From Comamonadaceae bacterium CG_4_10_14_3_um_filter_60_75 (GTDB lineage Bacteria > Pseudomonadota > Gammaproteobacteria > Burkholderiales > Burkholderiaceae_C): a stretch of 21,004 nucleotides of DNA. The notes beneath the pieces were generated by a model. It saw only the letters and a program-made list of their open reading frames with translations. It ran no database searches and was not told where the DNA came from. Location of the stretch: NCBI GenBank assembly GCA_002784245.1, contig PFKL01000059.1:1-21004 (forward strand), read 5' to 3'. A program made the position numbers and the translations under genes. Position 1 is the first letter of the stretch; every line of letters starts with the position of its first letter. Of the stretch, positions 13,615-21,004 are shown piece after piece.

Positions 13615-15863
13615 CAATCTGCCCTTGGCGTTGTTTGGTCCTTGGATAAGCGAACAGCGTTGAGCACGACCAACAGCGAACTGCTGGCCATGCCGATCCC
13701 GGCAGCCCAAGCAGGCATAAACCCCGCTACCGCTAGTGGAACAGCAACCGCGTTGTACCCGGCCGCCCACCATAGATTTTGCCTTACCACGGCAAGTGTA
13801 CGTCGCGCCAGGTCACAGGCCCAGGCAACGTCGGCCAACCGCTGCCCGGAAACCAAAAAATCAGCCTGCGCTTGCGCCAAGGGTACAGCCCGACCAAAAG
13901 CGAACGATGCATGGGCCCCAGCCAGCACCGGGCCATCGTTCAACCCATCACCGACCACCGCTACCTTGCGTCCACTGAGTTGCAGGTTCCGCAGGAAATC
14001 GAGCTTCTCCTGCGGGGTGCACTGTCCCTTGAACTCCGTGATACCAATTTGTTGTGCCACCCGCCTGGCAGCATCCGACGCGTCGCCGGACAGCAGGTAC
14101 ACAGACATCCCACTGTCTTTCAAGGCACGCACGGTGCGCAAAGCGTCCGCACGAACGTCTTCTTGCAGTTCAAACGTAGCAAGCCAGCCCTGGCCATCGC
14201 TCAAAAACACCTGCGAGTCACCAGTCTGCGCACGCTCCACGGCGCAATATGCTGCCGAACCCAGTCGCAAAGTCACCGTTTGACCGCCAGCTTCACAGTT
14301 CGCAACCGTTGCACCAAGACCCTGCCCTGGCGTCTCAACGACATCGCTGGCTTGCCAAACCGGCGCACGGGTCTCTTTGGCAAACGCACTAACCAAAGTT
14401 CTTGACGCGGGGTGCAATGAATATTGGGCCAGTGCCGCGGCCAGGGCTAACACCTGCTGGGGTGTGTAACCATCTCGACAAACCGTGTTGGCCAACACCA
14501 GCGTATCGTTGGTCAACGTGCCAGTTTTGTCGAAAACAATCGTATCCACGCCCGCCAGCGCTTCCAACCCATCGATCCGACGCACCAATACACCGCGCTG
14601 CGCCAACGCCCCAGCAGCCGACAGCATGGCCGCGGGCGTTGCAAGGGACAGCGCGCACGGGCACGTCACCACCAGAACCGCGACTGCGACCATCAACGCG
14701 TTTTCAGGGTCAGTGCGCCACCAAAATGCACACGACGCTGCCGCAGCGATCAACACAGCCATCAGAAACGGTCTGGCGATGCGATCGGCCAGCCGCGCCA
14801 AATTGGGCTTGCTGGTAGCAGCGCTCTCCATTAATCTGACGATTTGTGCGAAGCGCGTCTCGTCACCCAGACGCGTCACCCGCACGATCACCATGGCCGC
14901 CAGATTGTGGCTACCTGCAATCACCTCGTCGCCACTGGCACGCGCCACCGGTTTGGACTCCCCTGTCAACAGCGATTCGTCGACAGACGTCTGTCCCCGA
15001 ACCAGCACGCCATCGGCGGGAAACGCCTGCCCGGGCAGTACCCGGACCAGATCACCCACTTGCAAGCGACGAATCGCCACCCGCTCAAACTGGCCATCGG
15101 CGAGCTGTCGGTCCACTCCCTCTGGCAAACGATTCATCAGCGCCTCCAGGGCACCGGCCGTGCGGTCGCGCAAACGCAGTTCGAACCAGCGCCCCGTTAG
15201 CAAGAAGAAAACGAACATCGTGAGCGAATCAAAATAAACCTCGCGCCCGAAAATTCCCGCTGGATCAAATGTGCCAGCGGTGCTGACGACAAAAGTGATC
15301 AGCATGCCCAACGCAACCGGCAGGTCCATGCTGATGCGTTGGTGCACCACATCACGCCAGGCGCTGGAGAAAAAAGGTCCGCAAGAGAAAAAAATCACTG
15401 GCAAGGTCAATACCCAGGAAGCCCAGCGCAACAGACGTTCCATCTCGGCAGACAAGTCACCCGGCTCGGCAACGTAAGCAGGATAGGCGTACATCATCAC
15501 CTGCATCATGCACAGCCCCGCCACCATCAAACGCCACAAAGCTTGGCGTGATTCGCGTTTGCGTCGCTCGCGACTAAAGGTGTCATTGGCCGGAACGGCA
15601 CGGTACCCCGAATCTTGAACTGCCTGCATCCAGCGCGACGGTGCCACTTGGTTTGCTTGCCAGACCACCCTCGCGCGCTGACTCCCGGAGCTGACGTCGG
15701 CCGAGACCACGCCCGCCACCCCTTTGAGTGCATCTTCCACCGTCAACGCGCAGGCAGCACAGTGCATGCCCTCGATCATCACATTGGATTCCCAGCGACC
15801 CAAGCCATCCGGCACCGGCCGGCTAAACGCAGACCACTCAGATTCGTCGTCCAGCAAATGCAT
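13614..15863 (-). CDS. ccoI: Copper-exporting P-type ATPase CcoI (cbb3 assembly)
   Basis: CcoI pumps copper across the inner membrane for the CuB site of cbb3 oxidase. From the ATG at 15863 the protein has 749 residues with all P1B-ATPase parts: a metal-binding domain (GMHCAAC, Cys35 and Cys38), TGES actuator loop at 300-303, CPC at 401-403 in the transport path, DKTGT phosphorylation site at 445-449 (Asp445), an HP motif at 484-485, GDGLND at 638-643, and about eight membrane helices (N-terminal FSCGPFF...). The frame stays open to 15989, with possible TTG starts at 15929 and 15926; ATG 15863 is chosen because it is the first standard start, though no good ribosome site is visible. Coupled to ccoS; ccoI and ccoS are transcribed towards ccoN. 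Confidence 0.92.
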   Translation of the reverse strand: MHLLDDESEWSAFSRPVPDGLGRWESNVMIEGMHCAACALTVEDALKGVAGVVSADVSSGSQRARVVWQANQVAPSRWMQAVQDSGYRAVPANDTFSRERRKRESRQALWRLMVAGLCMMQVMMYAYPAYVAEPGDLSAEMERLLRWASWVLTLPVIFFSCGPFFSSAWRDVVHQRISMDLPVALGMLITFVVSTAGTFDPAGIFGREVYFDSLTMFVFFLLTGRWFELRLRDRTAGALEALMNRLPEGVDRQLADGQFERVAIRRLQVGDLVRVLPGQAFPADGVLVRGQTSVDESLLTGESKPVARASGDEVIAGSHNLAAMVIVRVTRLGDETRFAQIVRLMESAATSKPNLARLADRIARPFLMAVLIAAAASCAFWWRTDPENALMVAVAVLVVTCPCALSLATPAAMLSAAGALAQRGVLVRRIDGLEALAGVDTIVFDKTGTLTNDTLVLANTVCRDGYTPQQVLALAAALAQYSLHPASRTLVSAFAKETRAPVWQASDVVETPGQGLGATVANCEAGGQTVTLRLGSAAYCAVERAQTGDSQVFLSDGQGWLATFELQEDVRADALRTVRALKDSGMSVYLLSGDASDAARRVAQQIGITEFKGQCTPQEKLDFLRNLQLSGRKVAVVGDGLNDGPVLAGAHASFAFGRAVPLAQAQADFLVSGQRLADVAWACDLARRTLAVVRQNLWWAAGYNAVAVPLAVAGFMPAWAAGIGMASSSLLVVLNAVRLSKDQTTPRAD

Positions 15864-15933
15864 CGCTGCCAGCGATGGGGCAGCGGGACCGTCGCCAGGC
15901 AGCTTGCAGGTTTCAGGTGAAGTCAACAAATTT

Positions 15934-15947
15934 CTGACCCAAATCAA
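15934..15947. promoter_or_regulatory. FNR-like box between ccoI and uspA
   Basis: CTGACCCAAATCAA matches the FNR consensus at eight of ten fixed positions. Its centre (15940.5) lies 41.5 bases before a predicted uspA start at about 15982, so it sits at class II distance. It is also 77 bases from the ccoI ATG and could serve that gene. Confidence 0.5.
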
Positions 15948-15968
15948 TATGAACGAAAAGTATAGGCG

Positions 15969-15982
15969 TATGCTGACCCTGT
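15969..15982 (+). promoter_or_regulatory. Predicted uspA -10 element and start site
   Basis: TATGCT (15969-15974) matches TATAAT at four of six positions. A transcription start near 15981-15982 follows, giving a leader of about 20 bases that contains the AGGAG ribosome site (15991-15995). Confidence 0.45.
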
Positions 15983-16001
15983 CAACCAACAGGAGTTCAC
16001 T

Positions 16002-16445
16002 ATGTACGACAAAATTCTGGTTGCAACCGACGGTTCATCACTGTCAAAGAAAGCCGTCAGCAGCGCCATCTCTTTGGCAGCGTTAGCTGGTGCCGACTTG
16101 GTCGCGCTCAAAGTGGTTCCCCGTTACCCCCAAAGTTATTTCGAGGGCGGCCTCGCGCTGCAGGCCGCCGAGGTGGGTCGCATCGAAAAGCAATGGGCCG
16201 AAGAAGGGCAAGCGGTGGTTGACGACGTCAAAAAAGCAGCTGAGCTGCAGGGCGTCAAGACCAAGGCGCTGACCATCAAATCCGACATTGTTTCAGATGC
16301 CATCATTGCGTCGGCAAAAAAACACAAATGCGATCTGATCGTCATGGCTTCGCATGGTCGCAATGGCGTCAAGCGCCTGCTGCTGGGCAGCGAGACGCAG
16401 CAAGTGCTGACGCACTCGCACATTCCGGTGCTGGTACTGCGCTAA
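16002..16445 (+). CDS. Universal stress protein, UspA family
   Basis: A 147-residue single-domain Usp with the Rossmann-like fold of the family. The N-terminal MYDKILVATDGSSLSKKAV is typical, and the C-terminal ATP-binding motif G-2x-G-9x-G(S/T) is present in ASHGRNGVKRLLLGSETQQV, followed by HSHIPVLVLR. An ATP-binding type is therefore expected. Usp proteins help cells survive starvation, low oxygen and other stress by mechanisms that are often unclear. AGGAG lies 6 bases before the ATG at 16002. It is divergent from ccoI with an FNR-like site between them, so low-oxygen induction is plausible; in Pseudomonas several usp genes are controlled by Anr, which supports this by analogy. Confidence 0.92.
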   Translation: MYDKILVATDGSSLSKKAVSSAISLAALAGADLVALKVVPRYPQSYFEGGLALQAAEVGRIEKQWAEEGQAVVDDVKKAAELQGVKTKALTIKSDIVSDAIIASAKKHKCDLIVMASHGRNGVKRLLLGSETQQVLTHSHIPVLVLR

Positions 16446-16488
16446 AAAACGAGCGGTCAACGCTTCAGTGGCCGTCCTTGAAGCGCTG
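16446..16488. terminator. Possible bidirectional terminator between uspA and the HD-GYP gene
   Basis: The two genes converge with 19 bases between stops. CGCTTCA (16461-16467) and TGAAGCG (16479-16485) form an inverted repeat, and a second small hairpin AGCG-gtcaa-CGCT lies beside a run of six A at 16443-16450, read as T on the minus strand. The stem overlaps the HD-GYP stop codon. Weak evidence. Confidence 0.3.
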
Positions 16489-17508
16489 ACGTATTTTCAG
16501 CACTTCACTCCAGTGCGAGACAAACACCGCCACGCATTTGGGGTCAAAGTGCGTTCCCGCACCCATCTTGATGTGCTCCGCAGCTTGTTCGAGCGACCAG
16601 GCTTTTTTGTACGGCCGCTCTGAGGTCAACGCGTCAAAGACATCGGCCACAGCCACAATGCGGCTGAAAATCGGTATCGCTGCACCCGCCAGCGCATTCG
16701 GGTAGCCTGTGCCGTCGTACTTTTCATGATGTCCCAGCGCGATAGCGGCACCCGCCTGCAGCACGCGCGACGAACTGTCCTGCAAAATCTCGAACCCATA
16801 GGCAGCGTGCTGCTTCATCACCTCAAACTCTTCGGGCGTCAATCGACCCGGCTTGAGCAAAATATTGTCCGAAATGCCAACTTTACCGATGTCATGCATC
16901 GGCGCAGCCTCCAGGATCAGTTCCTGTTCAGCCTTGGACATCCCCAAACCCCTGGCAATCAACTCCGAATAATGCGCCATGCGCAAAATATGGGCACCGG
17001 TCTCCGGATCGCGGTACTCGGCTGCCTTGGACAAACGGATCACCGTCTCGCGCTCTCGCTGGACAATCTCGGCGGTGGCCTTGCGCACCTCATCGGCCAA
17101 CCAGGACGCCCGGTCTTTCAGAGCCTTTCGTCCCACAATCAACTGCAACAGGTTGCTGACCCGTGCCATGAATTCAACCTTGTCCAGCGGCTTGGACAGA
17201 AAATCGGTCGCACCCGCGTCCAGCGCCCGATAGCGGATGTGTTTCTGATCGTTGGCGGTAATGATCAACACCGGCACTTCGGCTTTGCCAGTTACAGCGC
17301 GCAACCGGCGAATGAACTCGGTCCCGTTGAGTTCGGGCATCATGTAATCGACGAGCACCAGATCGGCGTCATGGTCCCGTAGCCAGCCGAGCGCACGCAG
17401 TGCGCTGGTAAACCCGATGGTCTCAATATCGCCCATGCGCCCCAGCAATTCTTCAACCAGGGTCAGGTTGTCCTGCGAATCGTCAACCACCAGTGCTTTG
17501 AAGGTCAT
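16465..17508 (-). CDS. Response regulator with REC and HD-GYP domains (c-di-GMP phosphodiesterase type)
   Basis: A 347-residue protein with an N-terminal receiver domain (about 1-125; Asp9, Asp10, phospho-acceptor Asp54, Lys106 in SKP) followed by a short helix and an HD-GYP domain (about 150-345). The HD pair is HD at 205-206 in PMHDIGKVG, and the second signature is GHHEKYDGTGYP (259-270). All expected metal ligands seem present, so cleavage of cyclic di-GMP is likely, switched by phosphorylation of the receiver. No histidine kinase is in the window. It follows matB by 36 bases on the same strand and could be cotranscribed, although a functional link to malonate use is not shown. The ATG at 17508 gives a normal receiver N-terminus. 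Confidence 0.93.
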   Translation of the reverse strand: MTFKALVVDDSQDNLTLVEELLGRMGDIETIGFTSALRALGWLRDHDADLVLVDYMMPELNGTEFIRRLRAVTGKAEVPVLIITANDQKHIRYRALDAGATDFLSKPLDKVEFMARVSNLLQLIVGRKALKDRASWLADEVRKATAEIVQRERETVIRLSKAAEYRDPETGAHILRMAHYSELIARGLGMSKAEQELILEAAPMHDIGKVGISDNILLKPGRLTPEEFEVMKQHAAYGFEILQDSSSRVLQAGAAIALGHHEKYDGTGYPNALAGAAIPIFSRIVAVADVFDALTSERPYKKAWSLEQAAEHIKMGAGTHFDPKCVAVFVSHWSEVLKIRQRFKDGH

Positions 17509-17544
17509 GCTGCACCCGTCATGAAAGTAATCACACCGAAGACA

Positions 17545-19089
17545 TCAGTCGGTGCCGCGCGGGTCACCAGCGTAATGCTGGCGCAACAGGTTTTTCTGGA
17601 CCTTGCCCATGGCGTTGCGCGGCAAGTCAGAGACCACGAAACATTGCTTGGGTACCTTGTAGTTGGCCACACTGGCCTTGATTTGCACCAAGACGTCATC
17701 TGCCGCAACCTTGGCTCCCGCACGGGGCACCACCACTGCCACCCCCACCTCGCCAAAGTCCGGATGCGGCACGCCCACCACCGCACTTTCGGCCACACCG
17801 GGCAAGTCATTGATAAAGCTCTCCAACTCGGCAGGATAAACGTTGTAACCGCCGCTGATGATCAGGTCCTTGCTGCGCCCGACGATGGTCACGTACCCTT
17901 GCGCATCCTGTTTGCCGACATCGCCCGTTTTGAAAAAGCCGTCCGCCGTGAACTCGGCTGCGGTTTTCTCCGGCATGCGCCAGTAACCGGCAAACACGTT
18001 GGGGCCTTGGACCTGAATATCGCCGATCTCGCCAGCAGCAAGCGGTGCATTGCGCTCGTCGACCACCCGCAAGGACACACCCGGCAGCGGCGCACCGACG
18101 GTGCCACCGCGGCGCTCGCCCCGGTAGGGGTTGGAGGTCAGCATGATGGTTTCGCTCATGCCGTAACGCTCCAGGATGGTGTGGCCGGTGCGGGCCTGCC
18201 AGGCCTTGAAGGTATCCATCAGCAAGGGTGCTGAGCCAGAAATGAACAGGCGCATGTGGCCACAAGCCGCTTGAGTCAAACCCGGCTCAGCCAGCAGACG
18301 CACATAAAGCGTTGGTACCCCCATGAAAACTGTCGCTTGCAGCAATTTTTCAACCACTCTTTTGGGGTCAAATTTGGACAGCCAGATCATCTTGCTGCCG
18401 TTGATTAACGCGCCGTGAATGGCGACAAAAAGACCGTGCACATGAAAGATCGGCAGCGCATGGATCAGCACATCGCCGCCCTGCGCTGCGCTGCGCCAGC
18501 CCCAGCAATCCTTGAGCACCAGGGCGTTGCTCAGCATGTTGCCGTGCGTCAGCATGGCGCCTTTGGACCGCCCGGTCGTTCCGCTGGTATAGATGATGAC
18601 GGCCACATCCTCGGCCTTCCTGGCGGCACACAACGGCTGGTCCGAGGCGTGCACGGCACGCTCCAGCAAACTGCCAGTTCGATCATCATTCAGGGTGAAA
18701 ACCCACTGCGTTCCCGCCTTGAACGCCAGCTTGCTGACCCAGTCAAAGTTTCTGGCAGTGCACACCACCACCGCGGGCTCGGCGTCGCCAATGAAATACG
18801 CTACTTCGGCGCTTTGGTACGCCGTGTTGAGCGGCAAAAACACATAGCCCGCACGCAGGGTAGCCAGGTACAGCATCAGCGCTTCAACCGACTTGTCTAC
18901 CTGGGCGGCCACGCGCGCGCCAGGCGCCAAGTCAAGCGAGTACAAAAAATTGGCCAGCACCGCCGTACCACGCTCCAGGTCGCGCCAGCTGTACAACAGA
19001 CCAGTGTCAGTCTCCACTGCACAAGCGTCCAGATAAGACGGAAACGCGTGACGTAGATGCGCGTACAAATTGCAATTTTTTTCTGTCAA
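17545..19089 (-). CDS. matB: Malonyl-CoA synthetase MatB (acyl-CoA synthetase family)
   Basis: MatB uses ATP and CoA to turn malonate (often methylmalonate too) into the CoA thioester. The 514-residue protein has the ANL-family motifs: YTSGTTGRSKGA (A3, 167-178), LPIFHVHGLFVAIHGAL (212-228), GRYGMSET-type A5 motif YGMSET (309-314), TGD (388-390), GRSKDLIISGGYNVYPAE (A8, 404-421), and the catalytic lysine in AMGKVQK (Lys496). The HGNMLSNALVLKDCW and HALPIFHVHGLF blocks resemble known MatB proteins more than long-chain synthetases. The start is TTG at 19089, well supported by GAGGAG 5 bases upstream and no closer ATG. It lies 25 bases after the crotonase gene, so the two form an operon. Malonate itself is inferred, not proven; other short diacids are possible. 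Confidence 0.85.
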   Translation of the reverse strand: MTEKNCNLYAHLRHAFPSYLDACAVETDTGLLYSWRDLERGTAVLANFLYSLDLAPGARVAAQVDKSVEALMLYLATLRAGYVFLPLNTAYQSAEVAYFIGDAEPAVVVCTARNFDWVSKLAFKAGTQWVFTLNDDRTGSLLERAVHASDQPLCAARKAEDVAVIIYTSGTTGRSKGAMLTHGNMLSNALVLKDCWGWRSAAQGGDVLIHALPIFHVHGLFVAIHGALINGSKMIWLSKFDPKRVVEKLLQATVFMGVPTLYVRLLAEPGLTQAACGHMRLFISGSAPLLMDTFKAWQARTGHTILERYGMSETIMLTSNPYRGERRGGTVGAPLPGVSLRVVDERNAPLAAGEIGDIQVQGPNVFAGYWRMPEKTAAEFTADGFFKTGDVGKQDAQGYVTIVGRSKDLIISGGYNVYPAELESFINDLPGVAESAVVGVPHPDFGEVGVAVVVPRAGAKVAADDVLVQIKASVANYKVPKQCFVVSDLPRNAMGKVQKNLLRQHYAGDPRGTD

Positions 19090-19114
19090 GGTTTCTCCTC
19101 AAACCAGTGAACCA

Positions 19115-19933
19115 TCAGAACCGGGGCTGGCGTTTTTCCAGAAAGGCATGGATACCTTCGCGTTGCTCGGCGCTACTGGCGTAATCATAGGCATGCGCCA
19201 GCAAGTCACCCAACAACCCGTCATCTGCACCAAAAGATGTAGCATCGATCGAATTACTCATAAGGGCTGGATGCTGATTCAATGTGCGAATGGTTTGCTT
19301 GTTCAGGCGTGCCGCCTGCGGCGCCAGGGCGGTGATCCGCTGCACCGTGGCCTGTGCCACTGCGGCCAGGTCGACATCGGCCACCACCCGGCTCAAAAAA
19401 CCACGCTGCAAGAGCTCGGGCGCGGTGAACACCGCTGCCGCCAGAAGCATTTGCCGGGCCGTATTCAGCCCCAACTCGCGCCCGACCAGCGCTACCTCAC
19501 GCGGCGCCATGGGAAAACCAAGCTTGGCGATCGGCGCGCCAAACTGAGCCGACTCGGCACTCAGGCGAAGGTCGCAGCAACTGGCAATCTCAACACCCGC
19601 ACCCATGCAGTTGCCAGCGATCTGCGCCACCATCGGCACGTCGCAGCGCGACATCGCATCCAGTGCACCCCAGACATCCTGCTCGTGAAACGCACGCAAA
19701 CTCGCCTCTTCGAACCGGAAGCTGGCGTACTCGGAAATGTCACCACCTGCGCAGAAATGCGCGCCGTGCCCTGCCACCAACACGCAACGCACGTCAGCAC
19801 TGTGTTGAATGTTCTCAAAAATGGAGCCCAGCTCGCGCCACATGGAGCGGCTCATGGCGTTGAAGCGCTTGGGATAGCTCAGGGTAACGTGGGCCACACC
19901 ATGGTCGAAGTGGCAGGTAACGCGAGCAGACAT
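19115..19933 (-). CDS. Crotonase-superfamily protein (enoyl-CoA hydratase/isomerase type)
   Basis: A 272-residue crotonase-fold protein. The oxyanion-hole segments are present: HFCAGGDISEY (59-69) and GNCMGAGVEIASCCDLRL (107-124). Of the two glutamates used by enoyl-CoA hydratases, the first is kept (Glu115 in GVEIA), but the second position, in FGxPExxLG, is Ile135 (FGAPIAKLG). Classical hydration is therefore doubtful. It does not carry the His and Tyr seen in E. coli methylmalonyl-CoA decarboxylase either. It is the first gene of a two-gene unit with matB, so its substrate may be malonyl-CoA-derived or a related CoA ester. The ATG at 19933 has no strong ribosome site. The exact reaction is unknown. 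Confidence 0.86.
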   Translation of the reverse strand: MSARVTCHFDHGVAHVTLSYPKRFNAMSRSMWRELGSIFENIQHSADVRCVLVAGHGAHFCAGGDISEYASFRFEEASLRAFHEQDVWGALDAMSRCDVPMVAQIAGNCMGAGVEIASCCDLRLSAESAQFGAPIAKLGFPMAPREVALVGRELGLNTARQMLLAAAVFTAPELLQRGFLSRVVADVDLAAVAQATVQRITALAPQAARLNKQTIRTLNQHPALMSNSIDATSFGADDGLLGDLLAHAYDYASSAEQREGIHAFLEKRQPRF

Positions 19934-19977
19934 GGCAGGTGATATGAAAAAAGAGTATCCGAAATACTATATTATGA

Positions 19978-20019
19978 ATAGCTGCTTGCGCTTATAGAAT
20001 AAGGGCTAGAGGCCAATTT
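19978..20019. repeat. Intergenic palindromic repeat, copy 2
   Basis: Same 42-base unit as copy 1 (5751-5792), beginning ATAGCTGCTT and ending GGCCAATTT. The centre is GCGCTTATAGAATAAGGGC, a hairpin with arms CTTAT and ATAAG, different from copy 1 in sequence but not in symmetry. It starts 3 bases beyond the lgt stop and reaches to within 45 bases of the crotonase start, so it may also carry part of that promoter. Confidence 0.55.
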
Positions 20020-20022
20020 CTC

Positions 20023-20835
20023 TTATAACTTTAACGGTTGTGCGCGGGCCCAGAACCACAACCCGGTACCGCCAAGGATCATCGGCACGCACAGCCACTG
20101 CCCCATGCTCAGGCCCAAACCCAGCAGCCCCAAAAACGCATCGGGCTCGCGGAAAAATTCAGCCGTAAAACGCAGTACGCCGTAGCCAAACAAAAACGCT
20201 GCCGCCACCTGCCCGCGCTGGCGCCGCTGGCGTGCGTACAGCCACAGCAACACAAACAGCAACAACCCTTCAAGCAAAAACTGGTAAATCTGCGACGGAT
20301 GCCGTGGCAAGTCGCCGGCACCGCGAAACACCATGCCCCAAGGCAAATCAGGGCTGGCCACCCTGCCCCAGAGCTCACCGTTGATGAAATTGCCCAATCG
20401 CCCCATGGCCAGACCGGTCGGCACACAAGGGGCCACAAAGTCAGCCACCTGCAGCAGCGGCCGTTTGCGCGACCAGGCAAACCAGACCTCCGCCACAATC
20501 ACGCCCAGCATGCCGCCATGAAAACTCATGCCACCCTGCCACACCGCAAACACCTCCAGCGGATGTGCGGCGTAGTAGCCTGGCTTGTAAAACAGGCAGT
20601 AACCGATGCGTCCGCCCAGGATGACACCCATCACGCCCAGGAACAGGATGTCTTCAACATCACGGGCGCTCCAGGCCTGGGTACCCTTGAGCGAGGCAAA
20701 GGGCTCGTGGTGCAGGCGCAGGCGCGCCAGCCAGATGAATAGACCGAAGGCCGCCAGGTAGGTTAGCCCGTACCAATGCACGGCCAGCGGACCGAGTTGC
20801 AACGCTATCGGATTAATTTGCGGATGAAGCAGCAT
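20023..20835 (-). CDS. lgt: Prolipoprotein diacylglyceryl transferase Lgt
   Basis: Lgt moves a diacylglyceryl group from phosphatidylglycerol to the lipobox cysteine of prelipoproteins in the inner membrane, the first step of lipoprotein maturation. The 270-residue protein has about seven membrane segments, begins MLLHPQINPIALQLGPLAVH, and contains GGMSFHGGMLG (101-111; His106 is the conserved HGG histidine) and the signature GRLGNFINGELWGR (145-158). The ATG at 20835 gives the usual N-terminus; it lies 10 bases after the ilvD stop, so the pair is probably cotranscribed. The small lipoprotein at 5517-5720 would be one of its substrates. Confidence 0.97.
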   Translation of the reverse strand: MLLHPQINPIALQLGPLAVHWYGLTYLAAFGLFIWLARLRLHHEPFASLKGTQAWSARDVEDILFLGVMGVILGGRIGYCLFYKPGYYAAHPLEVFAVWQGGMSFHGGMLGVIVAEVWFAWSRKRPLLQVADFVAPCVPTGLAMGRLGNFINGELWGRVASPDLPWGMVFRGAGDLPRHPSQIYQFLLEGLLLFVLLWLYARQRRQRGQVAAAFLFGYGVLRFTAEFFREPDAFLGLLGLGLSMGQWLCVPMILGGTGLWFWARAQPLKL

Positions 20836-20845
20836 TGCCGACGGA

Positions 20846-21004
20846 TCAGTCTTCCAGCAAGGACAGGTCACGCACCGCGCCCTTGTCGGCCGACATCACC
20901 AACTTGGCATAAGCCTTGAGCGCAGCCGACACCTTGCGTGGCCGTGGCTTGGCCGGTTTCCAGCCCAGCGCGTCTTGCTCAGCGCGGCGCTTGGCCAGCT
21001 CGGC
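20846..21004 (-). CDS. ilvD: Dihydroxy-acid dehydratase IlvD, C-terminal end (runs off the right edge)
   Basis: Only the last 52 residues are in the window, beginning AELAKRRAEQDALGWKPAKP and ending DKGAVRDLSLLED. This tail, with RRAEQDALGWKP, KVSAALKAYAKLVMSADKGAVRDL, is characteristic of the IlvD C-terminus in this group. IlvD makes the keto-acid precursors of valine, leucine and isoleucine using an iron-sulfur cluster. The frame is open to the right edge. The stop is 10 bases before lgt. Confidence 0.9.
   Translation of the reverse strand, partial: AELAKRRAEQDALGWKPAKPRPRKVSAALKAYAKLVMSADKGAVRDLSLLED

Noticed and set aside
1..21004. Phage defence, toxin-antitoxin, CRISPR or mobile element system
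   Set aside because: No repeat arrays, transposase, integrase, nuclease or toxin-like genes were seen; every long frame on the coding strand has an ordinary explanation.

Overview
The window looks like chromosomal DNA of a Betaproteobacterium in the Comamonadaceae, closest in style to Rhodoferax, Polaromonas or Acidovorax. This is inferred from the smc-zipA-ligA order, the protein styles (SMC, CcoI, MatB, TauE-like), moderately high GC and a 42-base intergenic repeat with the look of repeats I recall from this family. No search was run. Coding density is very high: every gap is under 150 bases, so no stretch over 300 bases lacks a gene. No rRNA, tRNA, CRISPR array, prophage or insertion sequence is visible.

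Region 1 (1-7543, all minus strand) is mostly housekeeping. In transcription order it holds a TauE/SafE-like membrane protein, dusA (tRNA dihydrouridine synthase), a 67-residue lipoprotein, smc, zipA and the 5' part of ligA, which runs off the left edge. The smc-zipA-ligA genes are 8 and 12 bases apart and form one transcription unit for chromosome condensation, division and DNA ligation.

Region 2 (6866-16445) is a low-oxygen module. It contains hemN (oxygen-independent haem synthesis), fnr (oxygen-sensing regulator), a FixH/CcoH-like protein, ccoP-ccoQ-ccoO-ccoN (cbb3 oxidase), ccoS, ccoI (copper P-type ATPase) and a universal stress protein. A perfect FNR box (TTGATCTTGATCAA) lies between hemN and fnr. 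Weaker boxes lie just upstream of fnr, upstream of ccoN and upstream of uspA. The parts fit together: Fnr loses its Fe-S cluster in air; without oxygen it would switch on haem synthesis, the high-affinity oxidase and a stress protein. CcoI, CcoS, CcoH and possibly the TauE-like protein would load copper and assemble the oxidase. Two features are unusual. The ccoG gene often found in such clusters is absent, and a strong intrinsic terminator separates ccoP from ccoH.

Region 3 (16465-21004, all minus strand) holds the end of ilvD, then lgt, a crotonase-family protein, a malonyl-CoA synthetase (matB) and a REC/HD-GYP response regulator. The crotonase and MatB probably act together on malonate or a related diacid.

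Nothing here is clearly a new biological system. The points most worth a second look are the cco cluster architecture (terminator, no ccoG, TauE-like partner), the FNR site in front of uspA at class II spacing, the crotonase lacking one catalytic glutamate next to matB, and the paired palindromic repeat placed directly after two stop codons.
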